Shown one piece after another: positions 1 to 7,729 of a DNA stretch of 64,000 bases (its first letter is position 1; every line of letters begins with the position of its first letter). A program made the position numbers and the translations under genes. The DNA is from Paenibacillus rhizovicinus (GTDB lineage: Bacteria; Bacillota; Bacilli; Paenibacillales; Paenibacillaceae). Under the pieces are notes generated by a model, which searched no databases, had not been told where the DNA came from, and was given only the letters and a program-made list of their open reading frames with translations. The stretch covers positions 978,001 to 1,042,000 of the forward strand of contig NZ_CP048286.1 in NCBI RefSeq assembly GCF_010365285.1. Direction: 5' to 3'.

Positions 1-446
1 GGCATGTACTTGGCCGCTTCCGCAGCGAACTTCATCATCAGAATCGCGCCGATCGAGAAGTTCGGCGCTACCAATGCACCGATGCCTTTCTCCTTGCACA
101 GCTCGTCCAATTCTTTCATTTGCTCTTGCGTCAGGCCCGTCACGCCCATGATCGGACGCACGCCGTGGGCGATCGAGATGATGGCGTTCCCATAGGCCGC
201 ATGCGGAACCGTAAAGTCGACCATAACGTCCGCGTTCGCATCGCTAAGCGCGGTTTCCAGATCGGCTTGTACGGCTACGCCGCAAGGAGCAAGGCCGACG
301 AGCGTTCCCGCGTCGACCGGACCCGTTGATCGGCTAATGGCCGCCGCCAGCGTCATACCTTCGTCTTGGAGCACCATTTTAACGACTTCGCGCCCCATGC
401 GGCCATTAGCACCCATTACTGCTACTCGAATTTGTTCTGCAGCCAT
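1..446 (-). CDS. dapB: 4-hydroxy-tetrahydrodipicolinate reductase, 3' end cut by window
   Basis: Reading down from the ATG at 446 gives an open frame to the window edge. The N-terminus has the Rossmann motif VAVMGANGRMG, later DVMVDFTVP and GVTG, and near the edge NFSIGAILMMKFA, all typical of DapB. The enzyme reduces 4-hydroxy-tetrahydrodipicolinate with NAD(P)H in lysine/diaminopimelate synthesis in the cytoplasm. About 148 codons are visible; the C-terminal substrate-binding part lies outside. It follows the TPR gene by 5 bases, and dapB also follows ypjD in B. subtilis. Identity is secure. Confidence 0.95.
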   Translation of the reverse strand, partial: MAAEQIRVAVMGANGRMGREVVKMVLQDEGMTLAAAISRSTGPVDAGTLVGLAPCGVAVQADLETALSDANADVMVDFTVPHAAYGNAIISIAHGVRPIMGVTGLTQEQMKELDELCKEKGIGALVAPNFSIGAILMMKFAAEAAKYM

Positions 447-451
447 TCCAA

Positions 452-997
452 TCACCTGTTCCTTTTCCGTTTGCTTCGATGACCGTATGCGCGCAGCGCT
501 CTGCTTTTCCGCTTCAGCTCCGTATACAACCGGCTCGCGGCAGCATGCTCGGGGTCCAGCCGAACGGCTTCCCGCGCATAAGCAGCGCCTTCGTCGTATC
601 TTCGCAGCGATGCATACACCGAGCCAAGCAGCAGCAGCGCCTCCATGTTCAGCGGATCCATGCGCGATGCCTCAATCAGCATCGACAAGGCATGTTCCGT
701 GTTCGCAGGCGATTGCGATAACAGCTGTTCCGCTTCGCTGACCATCGCTTTCGCTTTGACCGTTTGCAGATGATACACGTACTCCTCATGCTCCGAATCC
801 AGCAGCACGGCCTGTTCGGCGTAATGAAGCGCCTTCTGCCATTTGCCGCTGCGCGCACAGGTAATCGAGCATTTATAATAGACCGCTCCGTTGTCCGGTT
901 CCAGCGCAATCGCTTCTTCGAACCGCCCGATCGCCTGTTCGTAATCGCCGCCAAGGATGGCTTCGTAAGCTTTTTTGATGCTGCTCTCTACGTCCAT
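452..997 (-). CDS. Tetratricopeptide-repeat protein
   Basis: 181 residues starting MDVESSIKKAYEAILGGDY. The start at 997 is preferred over an upstream in-frame ATG (1048) because AAGGAGG lies just before it. TPR-like helical pairs are visible: residues about 8-40 (GDYEQAIGRFEEAIALEPDN), 41-75 (GKWQKALHYAEQAVLLDSEH) and 128-160 (RRYDEGAAYAREAVRLDPEH). The last 20 residues are strongly basic. No signal peptide or membrane segment, so probably a cytoplasmic scaffold. It sits between the MazG-like gene and dapB, apparently in the same operon. TPR assignment is firm; the partner and role are unknown. Confidence 0.85.
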   Translation of the reverse strand: MDVESSIKKAYEAILGGDYEQAIGRFEEAIALEPDNGAVYYKCSITCARSGKWQKALHYAEQAVLLDSEHEEYVYHLQTVKAKAMVSEAEQLLSQSPANTEHALSMLIEASRMDPLNMEALLLLGSVYASLRRYDEGAAYAREAVRLDPEHAAASRLYTELKRKSRALRAYGHRSKRKRNR

Positions 998-1063
998 CCG
1001 CCCATCCTCCTTGTACACAGGTTGATGGTACAGCATATGTAGGAACACGTATTACGGTTCGGC

Positions 1064-1399
1064 TTACGGTTCGACGTTTTTTCTCGTCCACCGGTTTGCG
1101 TCCCGGGTATTGAACTTATTCATGACCCGATCATGCGCATCGGCCAGGTCGATACCAAGCGAATTGGCGAAGCAAACGACGATAAACAGGATGTCGCCGA
1201 GCTCCATTTCGATGGAGTTTTCCGCCTCGTCCGATTTTTTCGGTTTCTCGCCGTAGTGATGATTGACTTCGCGGGCCAGTTCCCCGACTTCCTCGCTCAT
1301 CCGGGCAAGCATCGACAGCGGGCTGAAGTAGCCTTCTTTAAACTGACCTATGTATGCGTCTACCTCTTTTTGTATGTCTGCGAGCGACTTTTGCGACAA
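1064..1399 (-). CDS. ypjD: MazG-like nucleotide pyrophosphohydrolase (YpjD family), TTG start
   Basis: 111 residues beginning MSQKSLADIQKEVDAYIGQF. Family: all-alpha NTP pyrophosphohydrolases that hydrolyse (d)NTPs to NMP plus PPi. The EEVGELAREVNH segment (about residues 36-47) and ELGDILF (about 67-73) supply the E-x2-E and E-x2-D Mg-binding acids. An upstream ATG exists at 1423, but GGGAGGAG lies inside that extension and is well spaced from the TTG at 1399, and the TTG start gives the 111-residue length and MS-K start I recall for B. subtilis YpjD. Conserved neighbour of dapB. Cytoplasmic; probable house-cleaning role. Confidence 0.88.
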   Translation of the reverse strand: MSQKSLADIQKEVDAYIGQFKEGYFSPLSMLARMSEEVGELAREVNHHYGEKPKKSDEAENSIEMELGDILFIVVCFANSLGIDLADAHDRVMNKFNTRDANRWTRKNVEP

Positions 1400-1551
1400 C
1401 GTGCCAGCTCCTCCCTTTTGCATTGAGGTTTCCCTACATATGTTATATCAAACCGTTTCTGAAAACAATGCTTTTGACTTTCCCTTAGAATAGACATACT
1501 ATGTCATAGCTATCATCATTACAGGAAGACTCGAAAGGAGCCCGTTCTGCT

Positions 1552-2418
1552 TTGAAAACCACAAGTTTGCAAATGCTTCGCAATCTGATTCCCGTCATGA
1601 TCGGGACCGCGATTTATGCATTTGGCCTCCACTATTTCCTGCTCCCCAACCAACTGATGGAAGGCGGCGTTACGGGGATCGCGATTCTGCTCAATTACGC
1701 GATGGGCTGGCCGCTGTCGATATCGACGCTCGTCTTGAACATTCCGCTGTTCGTTATCGGTTATCGCATCCTCGGTAAGTCCCATACGGGGTATACGGTC
1801 TTCGGAGCTGTATCGTTATCGGTCTTCCTCGCGCTAATGGAGAAATTGATTGCGATCGGCTGGGTCGTGCCGTTCCGTACATCCAACGATTACATACTGG
1901 CCGTACTCTATGCCGGCGTCACGCTGGGAACCGGCCTCGGTATCGTCTTCCGCTTCGGCGGCACGACCGGAGGGGTGGATATCGTCGCGCGCATCGCTTC
2001 CAAGCTGAAGGGATGGAGCATGGGACAAGTCATTCTGACGCTCGATATCGTTATTATCGGCTTATCGCTGCTCTACATTCCGAAAGAGAAAGTGCTGTAT
2101 ACGCTTGTCGCCGTCTTCATTGCCTCGAAACTGATCGACTTCATTCAAGAAGGTGCTTATGCCGCCAAAGAGTTTTCGATCATTACGGAATTGGGCGATG
2201 AAATCGGTTTGAAAATCACGACGGACATGGACCGCGGCGTCACCCTATTCCCGGCGAAAGGCGTCTACTCCGGCAAAGAAAAGCAAGTCGTGTACTGCGT
2301 CGTTGCCCGCCACGAAATCCGCATGCTGAAATCGATCGTGCGCGGCATCGATCCGCGCGCGTTCATCGTCATCAATGACGTTCATGACGTGCTCGGAGAA
2401 GGCTTTAAAGAAGAATAA
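1552..2418 (+). CDS. ypjC: YitT-family membrane protein (YpjC-like)
   Basis: 288 residues, TTG start with GAAAGGAG 11 bases upstream. The N-terminal 180 residues contain five or so hydrophobic segments (for example VMIGTAIYAFGLHYFL, IAILLNYAM, VLNIPLFVIGYRI) with the motif GGVTGIA, the hallmark of the YitT/DUF161 integral-membrane domain. The last 90 residues form the soluble DUF2179 domain (MDRGVTLFPAKGVYSG). Transport substrate is not established for this family. It is the only plus-strand gene in its neighbourhood, divergent from the ypjD side and convergent with ypjB, with a shared terminator after its stop. Confidence 0.88.
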   Translation: MKTTSLQMLRNLIPVMIGTAIYAFGLHYFLLPNQLMEGGVTGIAILLNYAMGWPLSISTLVLNIPLFVIGYRILGKSHTGYTVFGAVSLSVFLALMEKLIAIGWVVPFRTSNDYILAVLYAGVTLGTGLGIVFRFGGTTGGVDIVARIASKLKGWSMGQVILTLDIVIIGLSLLYIPKEKVLYTLVAVFIASKLIDFIQEGAYAAKEFSIITELGDEIGLKITTDMDRGVTLFPAKGVYSGKEKQVVYCVVARHEIRMLKSIVRGIDPRAFIVINDVHDVLGEGFKEE

Positions 2419-2443
2419 CCGGCCCCTGGGCCGGTTATTTTTC
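2416..2443. terminator. Bidirectional intrinsic terminator between ypjC and ypjB
   Basis: The stop codon of ypjC is the start of an inverted repeat AACCGGCC-CCTG-GGCCGGTT followed by ATTTTTC on the plus strand. It can stop ypjC transcription; the AT-rich flank on the other side could also serve the convergent ypjB. Confidence 0.85.
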
Positions 2444-2492
2444 TTTAACGATTATTCTGTTTGCGAGGTTTCAAGCAAACCAACGAACTGCT

Positions 2493-3422
2493 CTAGCGCT
2501 TGTTTTTATTGCCGGAGAAAGGCAGGCCTTTATCCTGAACGCCGCGGTACTTGCGCCAGCCGGCATAGCCGAGCACGCCCATGACGAAGGCCGAGATAAA
2601 GAGCTCGGCGACCTGCATCGAAGTTTCCCGCTGCTGCCCGACCGTCATGCCCGGCGGCAGCGCTTCCGACATTGCCGCTTCGCCGCCTTCATAGCCCGGT
2701 TTCCTGAACAAGGCGCTTGCCGAGTCATTCAGGCTATCCAGGGCGATAATGACCGCTTCAGGACGTACTTGACCGGAGTCTGCGGCGTTCACGATTTCCT
2801 TTATGTATGCAAGCCGATCCCGAAGCGCCTCGATCGAACCGGCATCCCGCTGCATGAGGGCCGCGACTTCCAATCGGTCGATATGCGCTCCGTAGATGCC
2901 GATTGCCGCTTCCGCAGCCATTGCCCGATCCTCGATTTGCGACTGCCAAGAGACGCGTATTCGCTGCACGTCGTCTCGAAGCACCCCTTCATATTGCAGC
3001 CATAACGGCGATTCCGGCCGAAATACGGCATCGCTCGCCAGCTTTAGTTTGGCGGCTTCGGTATACCAAAGCGAAGCTGTCCCTTGCACGGGCATCGCCT
3101 TCTTGGCTGCCTGCAGGCTCAGATCGAATGCATGCCATCCGGCCGGCGTCCCTGAACTGCGAACGTCTTTCTTCGCAGCCAGCCCTTCGATCCGCTGCAA
3201 TAAGAGATAAGCTTCCTGCCGGTTGGAGTTATTCGCTGCCGCATATAATGCATCCGACCAGCTGCTTAATTGCTCCAATGCACCGGTTTCCGAGACCTCT
3301 GATGCTATCGTCGCAGACGACCGCGCTGCAGCCAACCCCGGCTTATCGTCCAAGTTACAGCCGGTAGATAGTACAAGGATCACGCCGGCGCAAACCAGCG
3401 CGAATATCGATGATGCCTTCAT
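2493..3422 (-). CDS. ypjB: Sporulation protein YpjB-like, exported/lipid-anchored N-terminus and C-terminal membrane helix
   Basis: 309 residues from the ATG at 3422, chosen because GGGGGAGGG sits 6 bases upstream (ATGs at 3428 and 3443 overlap or precede it). N-terminus is a signal sequence ending ILVLSTGC, which fits a lipobox with Cys at about residue 22. The middle is a helical, Ala/Leu-rich domain; residues about 270-290 (AELFISAFVMGVLGYAGW) form a C-terminal membrane helix followed by basic residues. Position between ypjC and ypjA matches B. subtilis ypjB, a protein linked to sporulation. Assignment rests on architecture and gene order; sequence similarity was not computed. Confidence 0.8.
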   Translation of the reverse strand: MKASSIFALVCAGVILVLSTGCNLDDKPGLAAARSSATIASEVSETGALEQLSSWSDALYAAANNSNRQEAYLLLQRIEGLAAKKDVRSSGTPAGWHAFDLSLQAAKKAMPVQGTASLWYTEAAKLKLASDAVFRPESPLWLQYEGVLRDDVQRIRVSWQSQIEDRAMAAEAAIGIYGAHIDRLEVAALMQRDAGSIEALRDRLAYIKEIVNAADSGQVRPEAVIIALDSLNDSASALFRKPGYEGGEAAMSEALPPGMTVGQQRETSMQVAELFISAFVMGVLGYAGWRKYRGVQDKGLPFSGNKNKR

Positions 3423-3464
3423 GGACATCCCTCCCCCTATCATCGTATGGAGGGATGTCCGATC

Positions 3465-4106
3465 TTAGACCTTCACCTTGCGGAAAGCGATTAAAAGCCA
3501 CGTCACGAGCAGGCTGAATACCGACAGGCCCATCGTAAAGGACTGAATCGCATTCAAGTCGTTCTCGAGCACGTCCGGAAGCCATGGAAACACGAAGAAC
3601 GTATAATCGACCGTGTCGTTCACCAGTAGCCATACAAGCGCAATGAACGCCATAAACCGTCCGAACACCATATATCTGACGAACAGCATCGCCTCGATCG
3701 CCATCCCCAGATGAGAAACCATGAGCATGTAATGCTCCCATTGCAGGTGATCGCCCTGCGCTCCGCCTGCCATGATCATCGTTACCGCCCAAATCCCGTA
3801 CTTGATCGACGTGACTACGCCAAGCGCCTCGATCAAAGAACGGAAAACGATACCCGCGAGGCTCGGTTTGACGAGTCGGGGAAACAGCAGGAATAGAAGC
3901 GATAACGTGAAGAAGAGGCTTGCCGTCGGACTATCGGGCACGAAGATCACTTGCCACGCCGACTGCGTTTCGACGGTATATTCCATCTGCGAACCGTACC
4001 AAATGTAACCGTATACGGTACCCAGCGCATTTACGATGAATAACAACCACAAGATCGTGCGATTCAGTAGAAGATCGCGTGTCCACGGAAGAACAGCTGC
4101 TTTCAT
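3465..4106 (-). CDS. ypjA: YpjA-like integral membrane protein (DUF1405)
   Basis: 213 residues, start at 4106 preceded by CAGGAGGTT. At least five hydrophobic segments are visible, for example ILWLLFIVNALGTVYGYIWY (20-39), LFFTLSLLFLLF (64-75), MFIALVWLL region and a last helix VFSLLVTWLLIAF near the C-terminus. Paired with ypjB and located next to the qcr operon as in Bacillus. Function unknown; the genomic link to the bc complex is conserved but unexplained. Confidence 0.82.
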   Translation of the reverse strand: MKAAVLPWTRDLLLNRTILWLLFIVNALGTVYGYIWYGSQMEYTVETQSAWQVIFVPDSPTASLFFTLSLLFLLFPRLVKPSLAGIVFRSLIEALGVVTSIKYGIWAVTMIMAGGAQGDHLQWEHYMLMVSHLGMAIEAMLFVRYMVFGRFMAFIALVWLLVNDTVDYTFFVFPWLPDVLENDLNAIQSFTMGLSVFSLLVTWLLIAFRKVKV

Positions 4107-4212
4107 TTTGAACCTCCTGATTCCGGTATTGAAATGTGAACAGACAACGGATGCCGATTATGTAAAAGGAATTTCCATGTAGAACGCACACTTAAACCTG
4201 CTCATATTTAGC

Positions 4213-4244
4213 AAAAAACCTGATCGCGATTACGATCAGGTTTT
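4213..4244. terminator. Terminator after qcrC
   Basis: CCTGATCG-CGATTA-CGATCAGG stem with an A-run on one side (read as T's after the stem on the minus strand) and TTTTCG on the other. It ends qcrABC transcription just downstream of the qcrC stop. Confidence 0.88.
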
Positions 4245-4254
4245 CGTTTCATGC

Positions 4255-5142
4255 TTATTTTGCAGGTGCTTTTTGTTTAGCAAGCCATGTTGTCAATTGA
4301 TCGATTTCCTCGGCAGACAGCGTGTCTTTGAATGGCGGCATTTTGCCGTTCTTACCGTTGGTTACGATATCGACCAGCTCGTCTTTGGTGAATGTATCCC
4401 CGATTCCGTGGAACGATGGAATACCCGAGCTTTCGTTACCTTTCAGATCGGCGCCGTGACATGCGATACACTGCGCTTTCTGAGTAATGGCTACTGCAGG
4501 GTCTTTCGGATCAACGAGCGGAATTTCCGCTGCCGGTTGTCCAGCCGGTTGACCGGAGGCTGCAGCTTTCTCGGCAGCTTCACGCGCTTTCTCTTCCCGC
4601 GTAATATTCTCTGGTACCGTGTTCGTGATCTTCAGCTCGTGCTGGTAGTGATCCCAGGACTGCTTCGTCAGATAGAACACGGAAATGAGCGACATGAACA
4701 TGAGAATCGAAGTGATCGGGCGTCTGTAGAAGCGGCGCTCTTTGCCCGTATCCAGGAACGGAGCAAGCAGGAGCGCGCCAAACGCGACGCCCGGAATGCC
4801 TACCGTACCGAGAACGACATAGTCCTTGGATACGTATTGCAATTTAAGGAATTGATACAGGAACAGGAAGTACCAGTCCGGCATCGGAATAAATGAAGCA
4901 TTCGTAGGGTCAGCCGGGTATCCGAGCGGAGCCGCTTCGGAAATCGTCAGTACGAGGAACCCGACGAGAACGACGACACCAACCATCCATTCTTTAAGCA
5001 GGAAGTTCGGAATGAATGCTTCCGATTTACCTGGATAAGCAGAATAATCTGGCGGTGTAACCGGACCAGGAGCCGCTTTTTTACGAACCCGGGAGTCACC
5101 AACGAATACAACTTTCTCGTTCGACTTGTGGCCGTGTGCCAT
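4255..5142 (-). CDS. qcrC: Menaquinol:cytochrome c reductase cytochrome b/c subunit
   Basis: Fusion of subunit-IV-like membrane part and a C-terminal cytochrome c. Residues about 45-165 carry three membrane segments including LLKEWMVGVVVLVGFLVLTI and the PDWYFLFLYQFLK quinol-site PxWY-type motif. The tail (about 215-295) has the haem-c motif CIACH and a later KMPPF Met ligand. An Ala/Gly/Gln/Pro-rich linker joins the parts. A TTG two codons upstream (5148) is an alternative start; the SD AAAGGAGG fits either. Acts in the membrane, passing electrons from menaquinol to cytochrome c. Last gene of qcrABC. Confidence 0.95.
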   Translation of the reverse strand: MAHGHKSNEKVVFVGDSRVRKKAAPGPVTPPDYSAYPGKSEAFIPNFLLKEWMVGVVVLVGFLVLTISEAAPLGYPADPTNASFIPMPDWYFLFLYQFLKLQYVSKDYVVLGTVGIPGVAFGALLLAPFLDTGKERRFYRRPITSILMFMSLISVFYLTKQSWDHYQHELKITNTVPENITREEKAREAAEKAAASGQPAGQPAAEIPLVDPKDPAVAITQKAQCIACHGADLKGNESSGIPSFHGIGDTFTKDELVDIVTNGKNGKMPPFKDTLSAEEIDQLTTWLAKQKAPAK

Positions 5143-5164
5143 TCGCAAAATGCCTCCTTTCGTC

Positions 5165-5836
5165 TTATAGTGGGCCCGAAATACCTTGTTTCCGGATCAT
5201 GAAGAAGTGAGCCGCCAGAAGCGCAAGCAGTGCGCCTGGCAGGAAGAAGACGTGAATTGCGAAGAAACGAGTCAACGTCTCGGCGCCTACGATCTCTCCG
5301 CCTTGCATCAGTTCTTTGATGTATGTACCGATCCACGGCACGGATTCAGCGATTTGAATACCGACCTTCGTCGCGAAGTAGGCTTTGTTATCCCATGGAA
5401 GCAGGTAGCCCGTGAAACCAAGACCCAGCATGATGAAGAAGATCAGCATACCGACAACCCAGTTCATTTCGCGAGGCGCCTTGTAGGAACCCGTGAAGAA
5501 AACGCGAAGGGTGTGAAGGAACATCATAACGATTACGAGACTCGCGCCCCAGTGATGCATGCCGCGAACGATACCGCCGAATGCGACTTTGTGCTGCAGG
5601 AAGTCAACGCTCTTATAAGCATTGATGATATCCGGCACGAAGTACATCGTCAGGAACATCCCCGACAAAATTTGAATGACCGTAATGAAAAACGTCAATC
5701 CGCCAAAGCAGTACACGAATGCGGAAAAGTGATGCGCGGGGTTAACGTGTTCCGGTACCTCGTGGTCCGCAACGTCCCTCCACATCGGCGTAATATCAAG
5801 ACGTTCATCGATCCAGTTGTAAATACCTTTCATCAT
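5165..5836 (-). CDS. qcrB: Menaquinol:cytochrome c reductase cytochrome b subunit
   Basis: 223 residues from ATG 5836. Cytochrome b6-like: HHWGAS and HTLRVFF, plus HVFFLP and AHFFMI supply the haem-b histidines; four membrane helices. Cys43 (in FVYCFGG) matches the residue that binds the extra haem covalently in Bacillus QcrB, and this numbering itself supports the start at 5836 rather than the longer frame from 5896. C-terminus QGISGPL is as in B. subtilis from memory. The SD TAAGGAGG is 12 bases upstream, a little long. Lies 17 bases after qcrA. Confidence 0.96.
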   Translation of the reverse strand: MMKGIYNWIDERLDITPMWRDVADHEVPEHVNPAHHFSAFVYCFGGLTFFITVIQILSGMFLTMYFVPDIINAYKSVDFLQHKVAFGGIVRGMHHWGASLVIVMMFLHTLRVFFTGSYKAPREMNWVVGMLIFFIMLGLGFTGYLLPWDNKAYFATKVGIQIAESVPWIGTYIKELMQGGEIVGAETLTRFFAIHVFFLPGALLALLAAHFFMIRKQGISGPL

Positions 5837-5853
5837 CTGATTATTACGCCTCC

Positions 5854-6381
5854 TTATACCCGTGTATTTGCTTTGATTGGTCCGAGATAGACCCAACCTT
5901 TTTCAATCTTCAGATCGTATTCATCCAAAGGTTTTGGCGCTACGACCAAGTTCTTGCCGTCCTTCGTGTAATGTGCACCGTGGCAAGGACATACATATTC
6001 TTCGTTTTTCTCTGTGTTCCAACCGATTGTACATCCAAGATGCTTACATACCGGCGAGAGCGCGAACGCTTTTCCCTTAGCATCTTTGGAAATCCAAGCC
6101 GTCAATTCAGGGTCGCTTACATACCAGCCATCCACCTGGTGGATTTTGAATTTAAATTCTTGTGGTTCATTGGTAAGTTTCGTTTCCTCGACGACTTTAA
6201 TCCATGTTCCTGCTGCTTTTTTCGTCAAAATCGGATCAACCGCAAACCGGATCATCGGAAGGGACATGCCCGCTGCCATGAATGCGCCTGCGCCGCCGAG
6301 CGTATACGACAAAAATTGACGCCGGGACATGCCGCTGCGTTTCACAGGACCGTGCGAGTTTTCGTGTTCATGGTTACTCAT
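5854..6381 (-). CDS. qcrA: Menaquinol:cytochrome c reductase Rieske iron-sulfur subunit
   Basis: 175 residues from ATG 6381. A twin-arginine-type motif SRRQFLS (about residues 19-25) precedes a hydrophobic anchor (LGGAGAFMAAGMSLP), and the Rieske ligands are CKHLGC and CPCHG in the C-terminal half. These bind the 2Fe-2S cluster that takes the first electron from menaquinol. First gene of the operon; the longer frame to 6441 has no ribosome site, while AAAGGGGGT lies 11 bases before 6381. Confidence 0.96.
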   Translation of the reverse strand: MSNHEHENSHGPVKRSGMSRRQFLSYTLGGAGAFMAAGMSLPMIRFAVDPILTKKAAGTWIKVVEETKLTNEPQEFKFKIHQVDGWYVSDPELTAWISKDAKGKAFALSPVCKHLGCTIGWNTEKNEEYVCPCHGAHYTKDGKNLVVAPKPLDEYDLKIEKGWVYLGPIKANTRV

Positions 6382-6463
6382 CTTCTGTTCTACCCCCTTT
6401 GCTGAGCCATATCTTGTGTTCTGCCGGAGAAGGCAAAACATACGATGAACTAGGACATTACTT

Positions 6464-6492
6464 ATAATAGCCTAGGTGATTTGGAGCGTCAA
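6464..6492 (-). promoter_or_regulatory. Sigma-A-type promoter for qcrABC
   Basis: Minus strand: -35 TTGACG (6492-6487), 17-base spacer, -10 TATTAT (6469-6464). Predicted start about 75 bases before the qcrA ATG. It sits in the 250-base gap between ypiF and qcrA, so qcrABC can be transcribed apart from ypiF. Confidence 0.75.
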
Positions 6493-6635
6493 GAATATGG
6501 CAAACAATTTGCTGGACGTTCAAAATGGGATCTGACATTTGTTATCATTTTGTCACAATTGACCTTGTCTGGGATTTGTTTTTCCCCATCCACTGTCACC
6601 TTATGCAAATCCCTGCAAGCTCGTCCGCATATTGA

Positions 6636-7055
6636 TCACGCACGGCCCAGCCAAAGCTTGCGAACGGCTTCATTCACCGTGCCCGCGTCAGGCACTTCGT
6701 TATCCGCTTCCGGACAAACGACAAGATCGGCGCCTGTCGCTTCGGAACCATGCAGCGGAATCGCCGATGCCAGCAGGACATACTTGAAACCGACCGATCG
6801 CAGGTTGCGGCAAACCTCATTCAACTGCTGCAACGTTGCAGGCGTTTCATCGCCATATTGCACAGCCGGATAAGTCACGATTCTTCCTTTGAAGGGAAGC
6901 TCGATCGTGTCCAGCACATCGCGCAGCCTTTCAAGCCTTTTCGTCGCTTCGTACGGCATTTCCGCTCCAGTCAATCCCGTTACCGGAAGCACGGCCGTAT
7001 CCAGGTAAGGTTGAAGCTCGGCCCACTGCTCCGCGCTTAATTCACTGAACTTCAT
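6636..7055 (-). CDS. ypiF: YpiF-like protein (DUF2487)
   Basis: 139 residues from MKFSELSAEQW. Start at 7055 is chosen because it follows GGAGGAGAG; an ATG at 7100 has no ribosome site. No signal or membrane segment. The body (LDTAVLPVTGLTGAEMPYEA, GRIVTYPAVQY, FKYVLLAS) resembles the Bacillus YpiF/DUF2487 family, and the place directly upstream of qcrA is the same. Biochemical role unknown. Confidence 0.78.
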   Translation of the reverse strand: MKFSELSAEQWAELQPYLDTAVLPVTGLTGAEMPYEATKRLERLRDVLDTIELPFKGRIVTYPAVQYGDETPATLQQLNEVCRNLRSVGFKYVLLASAIPLHGSEATGADLVVCPEADNEVPDAGTVNEAVRKLWLGRA

Positions 7056-7162
7056 AGCTGTCTTCTCTCCTCCAGTCATTAGCATGTGTATATGTACCAA
7101 AATCCATTCTATTAATATACCACACGAATTGCTTCTTTATTGAAAGAAAAAAATCGCCGGCA

Positions 7163-7205
7163 GCAAAAATGCCAAGACGGCAAGGGGCTTCCCCTTCGTC
7201 TTGGC
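7163..7205 (-). terminator. Terminator downstream of the IDEAL-domain gene
   Basis: On the minus strand GCCAAGACG...CGTCTTGGC (9-bp outer stem with further pairing AGGGGAAGCCCCTT inside) followed by ATTTTTGC. It separates the IDEAL gene from ypiF. Confidence 0.85.
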
Positions 7206-7260
7206 AGTATGAACCGTCCGGTAAGTTATGAACCTTTCGGTTGGCGCGAGCCGCATGACG

Positions 7261-7443
7261 CTAAACGTGCAGCGACTTCAGTTCGTCGGTTAAGCGCTGA
7301 AAGGTATCCTTGTCGCCTGAGGCAAGCGCCGTATCGATGGCAGCATAAAGCTTATCCATCCGATACTTGAGTACGGCTTCATCCAGGAGCATTTCCGCGG
7401 CAAGTCCGAGCATCACTTCATAAGATACTTTCATTTTGTCCAT
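7261..7443 (-). CDS. Stand-alone IDEAL-domain protein
   Basis: 60 residues from ATG 7443, which follows TTGGAGGTG. The core LLDEAVLKYRMDKLYAAID followed by ALASGDKDTFQRLTDEL matches the IDEAL domain found at the C-terminus of YpiB and in ComK-region proteins of Bacillus. In B. subtilis the gene near ypiF (ypiB) is about 180 residues with an N-terminal UPF0302 domain; here only the IDEAL part is present. Role unknown, probably protein-protein interaction. Confidence 0.75.
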   Translation of the reverse strand: MDKMKVSYEVMLGLAAEMLLDEAVLKYRMDKLYAAIDTALASGDKDTFQRLTDELKSLHV

Positions 7444-7729
7444 AGGATACACCTCCAACTTTGCGTTTAAGAGATCCTATATTCCTTTCCTTACGCCACT
7501 TGCTTCCTAATCGTCTCGTTTCTCCATGCCAATCGTCTTCTGTCCATGCCGACGACTCCCGCTGGCGAATAAGTGAAAGCATATAGGTGGGTCCAAGTTG
7601 TGTTCACCTGAAGGGTGAAACGTCTCTACTAGATTATATTCAACCGTTTACAAGAAGCGCAGTGCGTTGGCCCGCTTCCTGCACTTAATGTGCTTTGGCC
7701 TAGCTGCCGTGCAGAGCAAGCCGGCAATG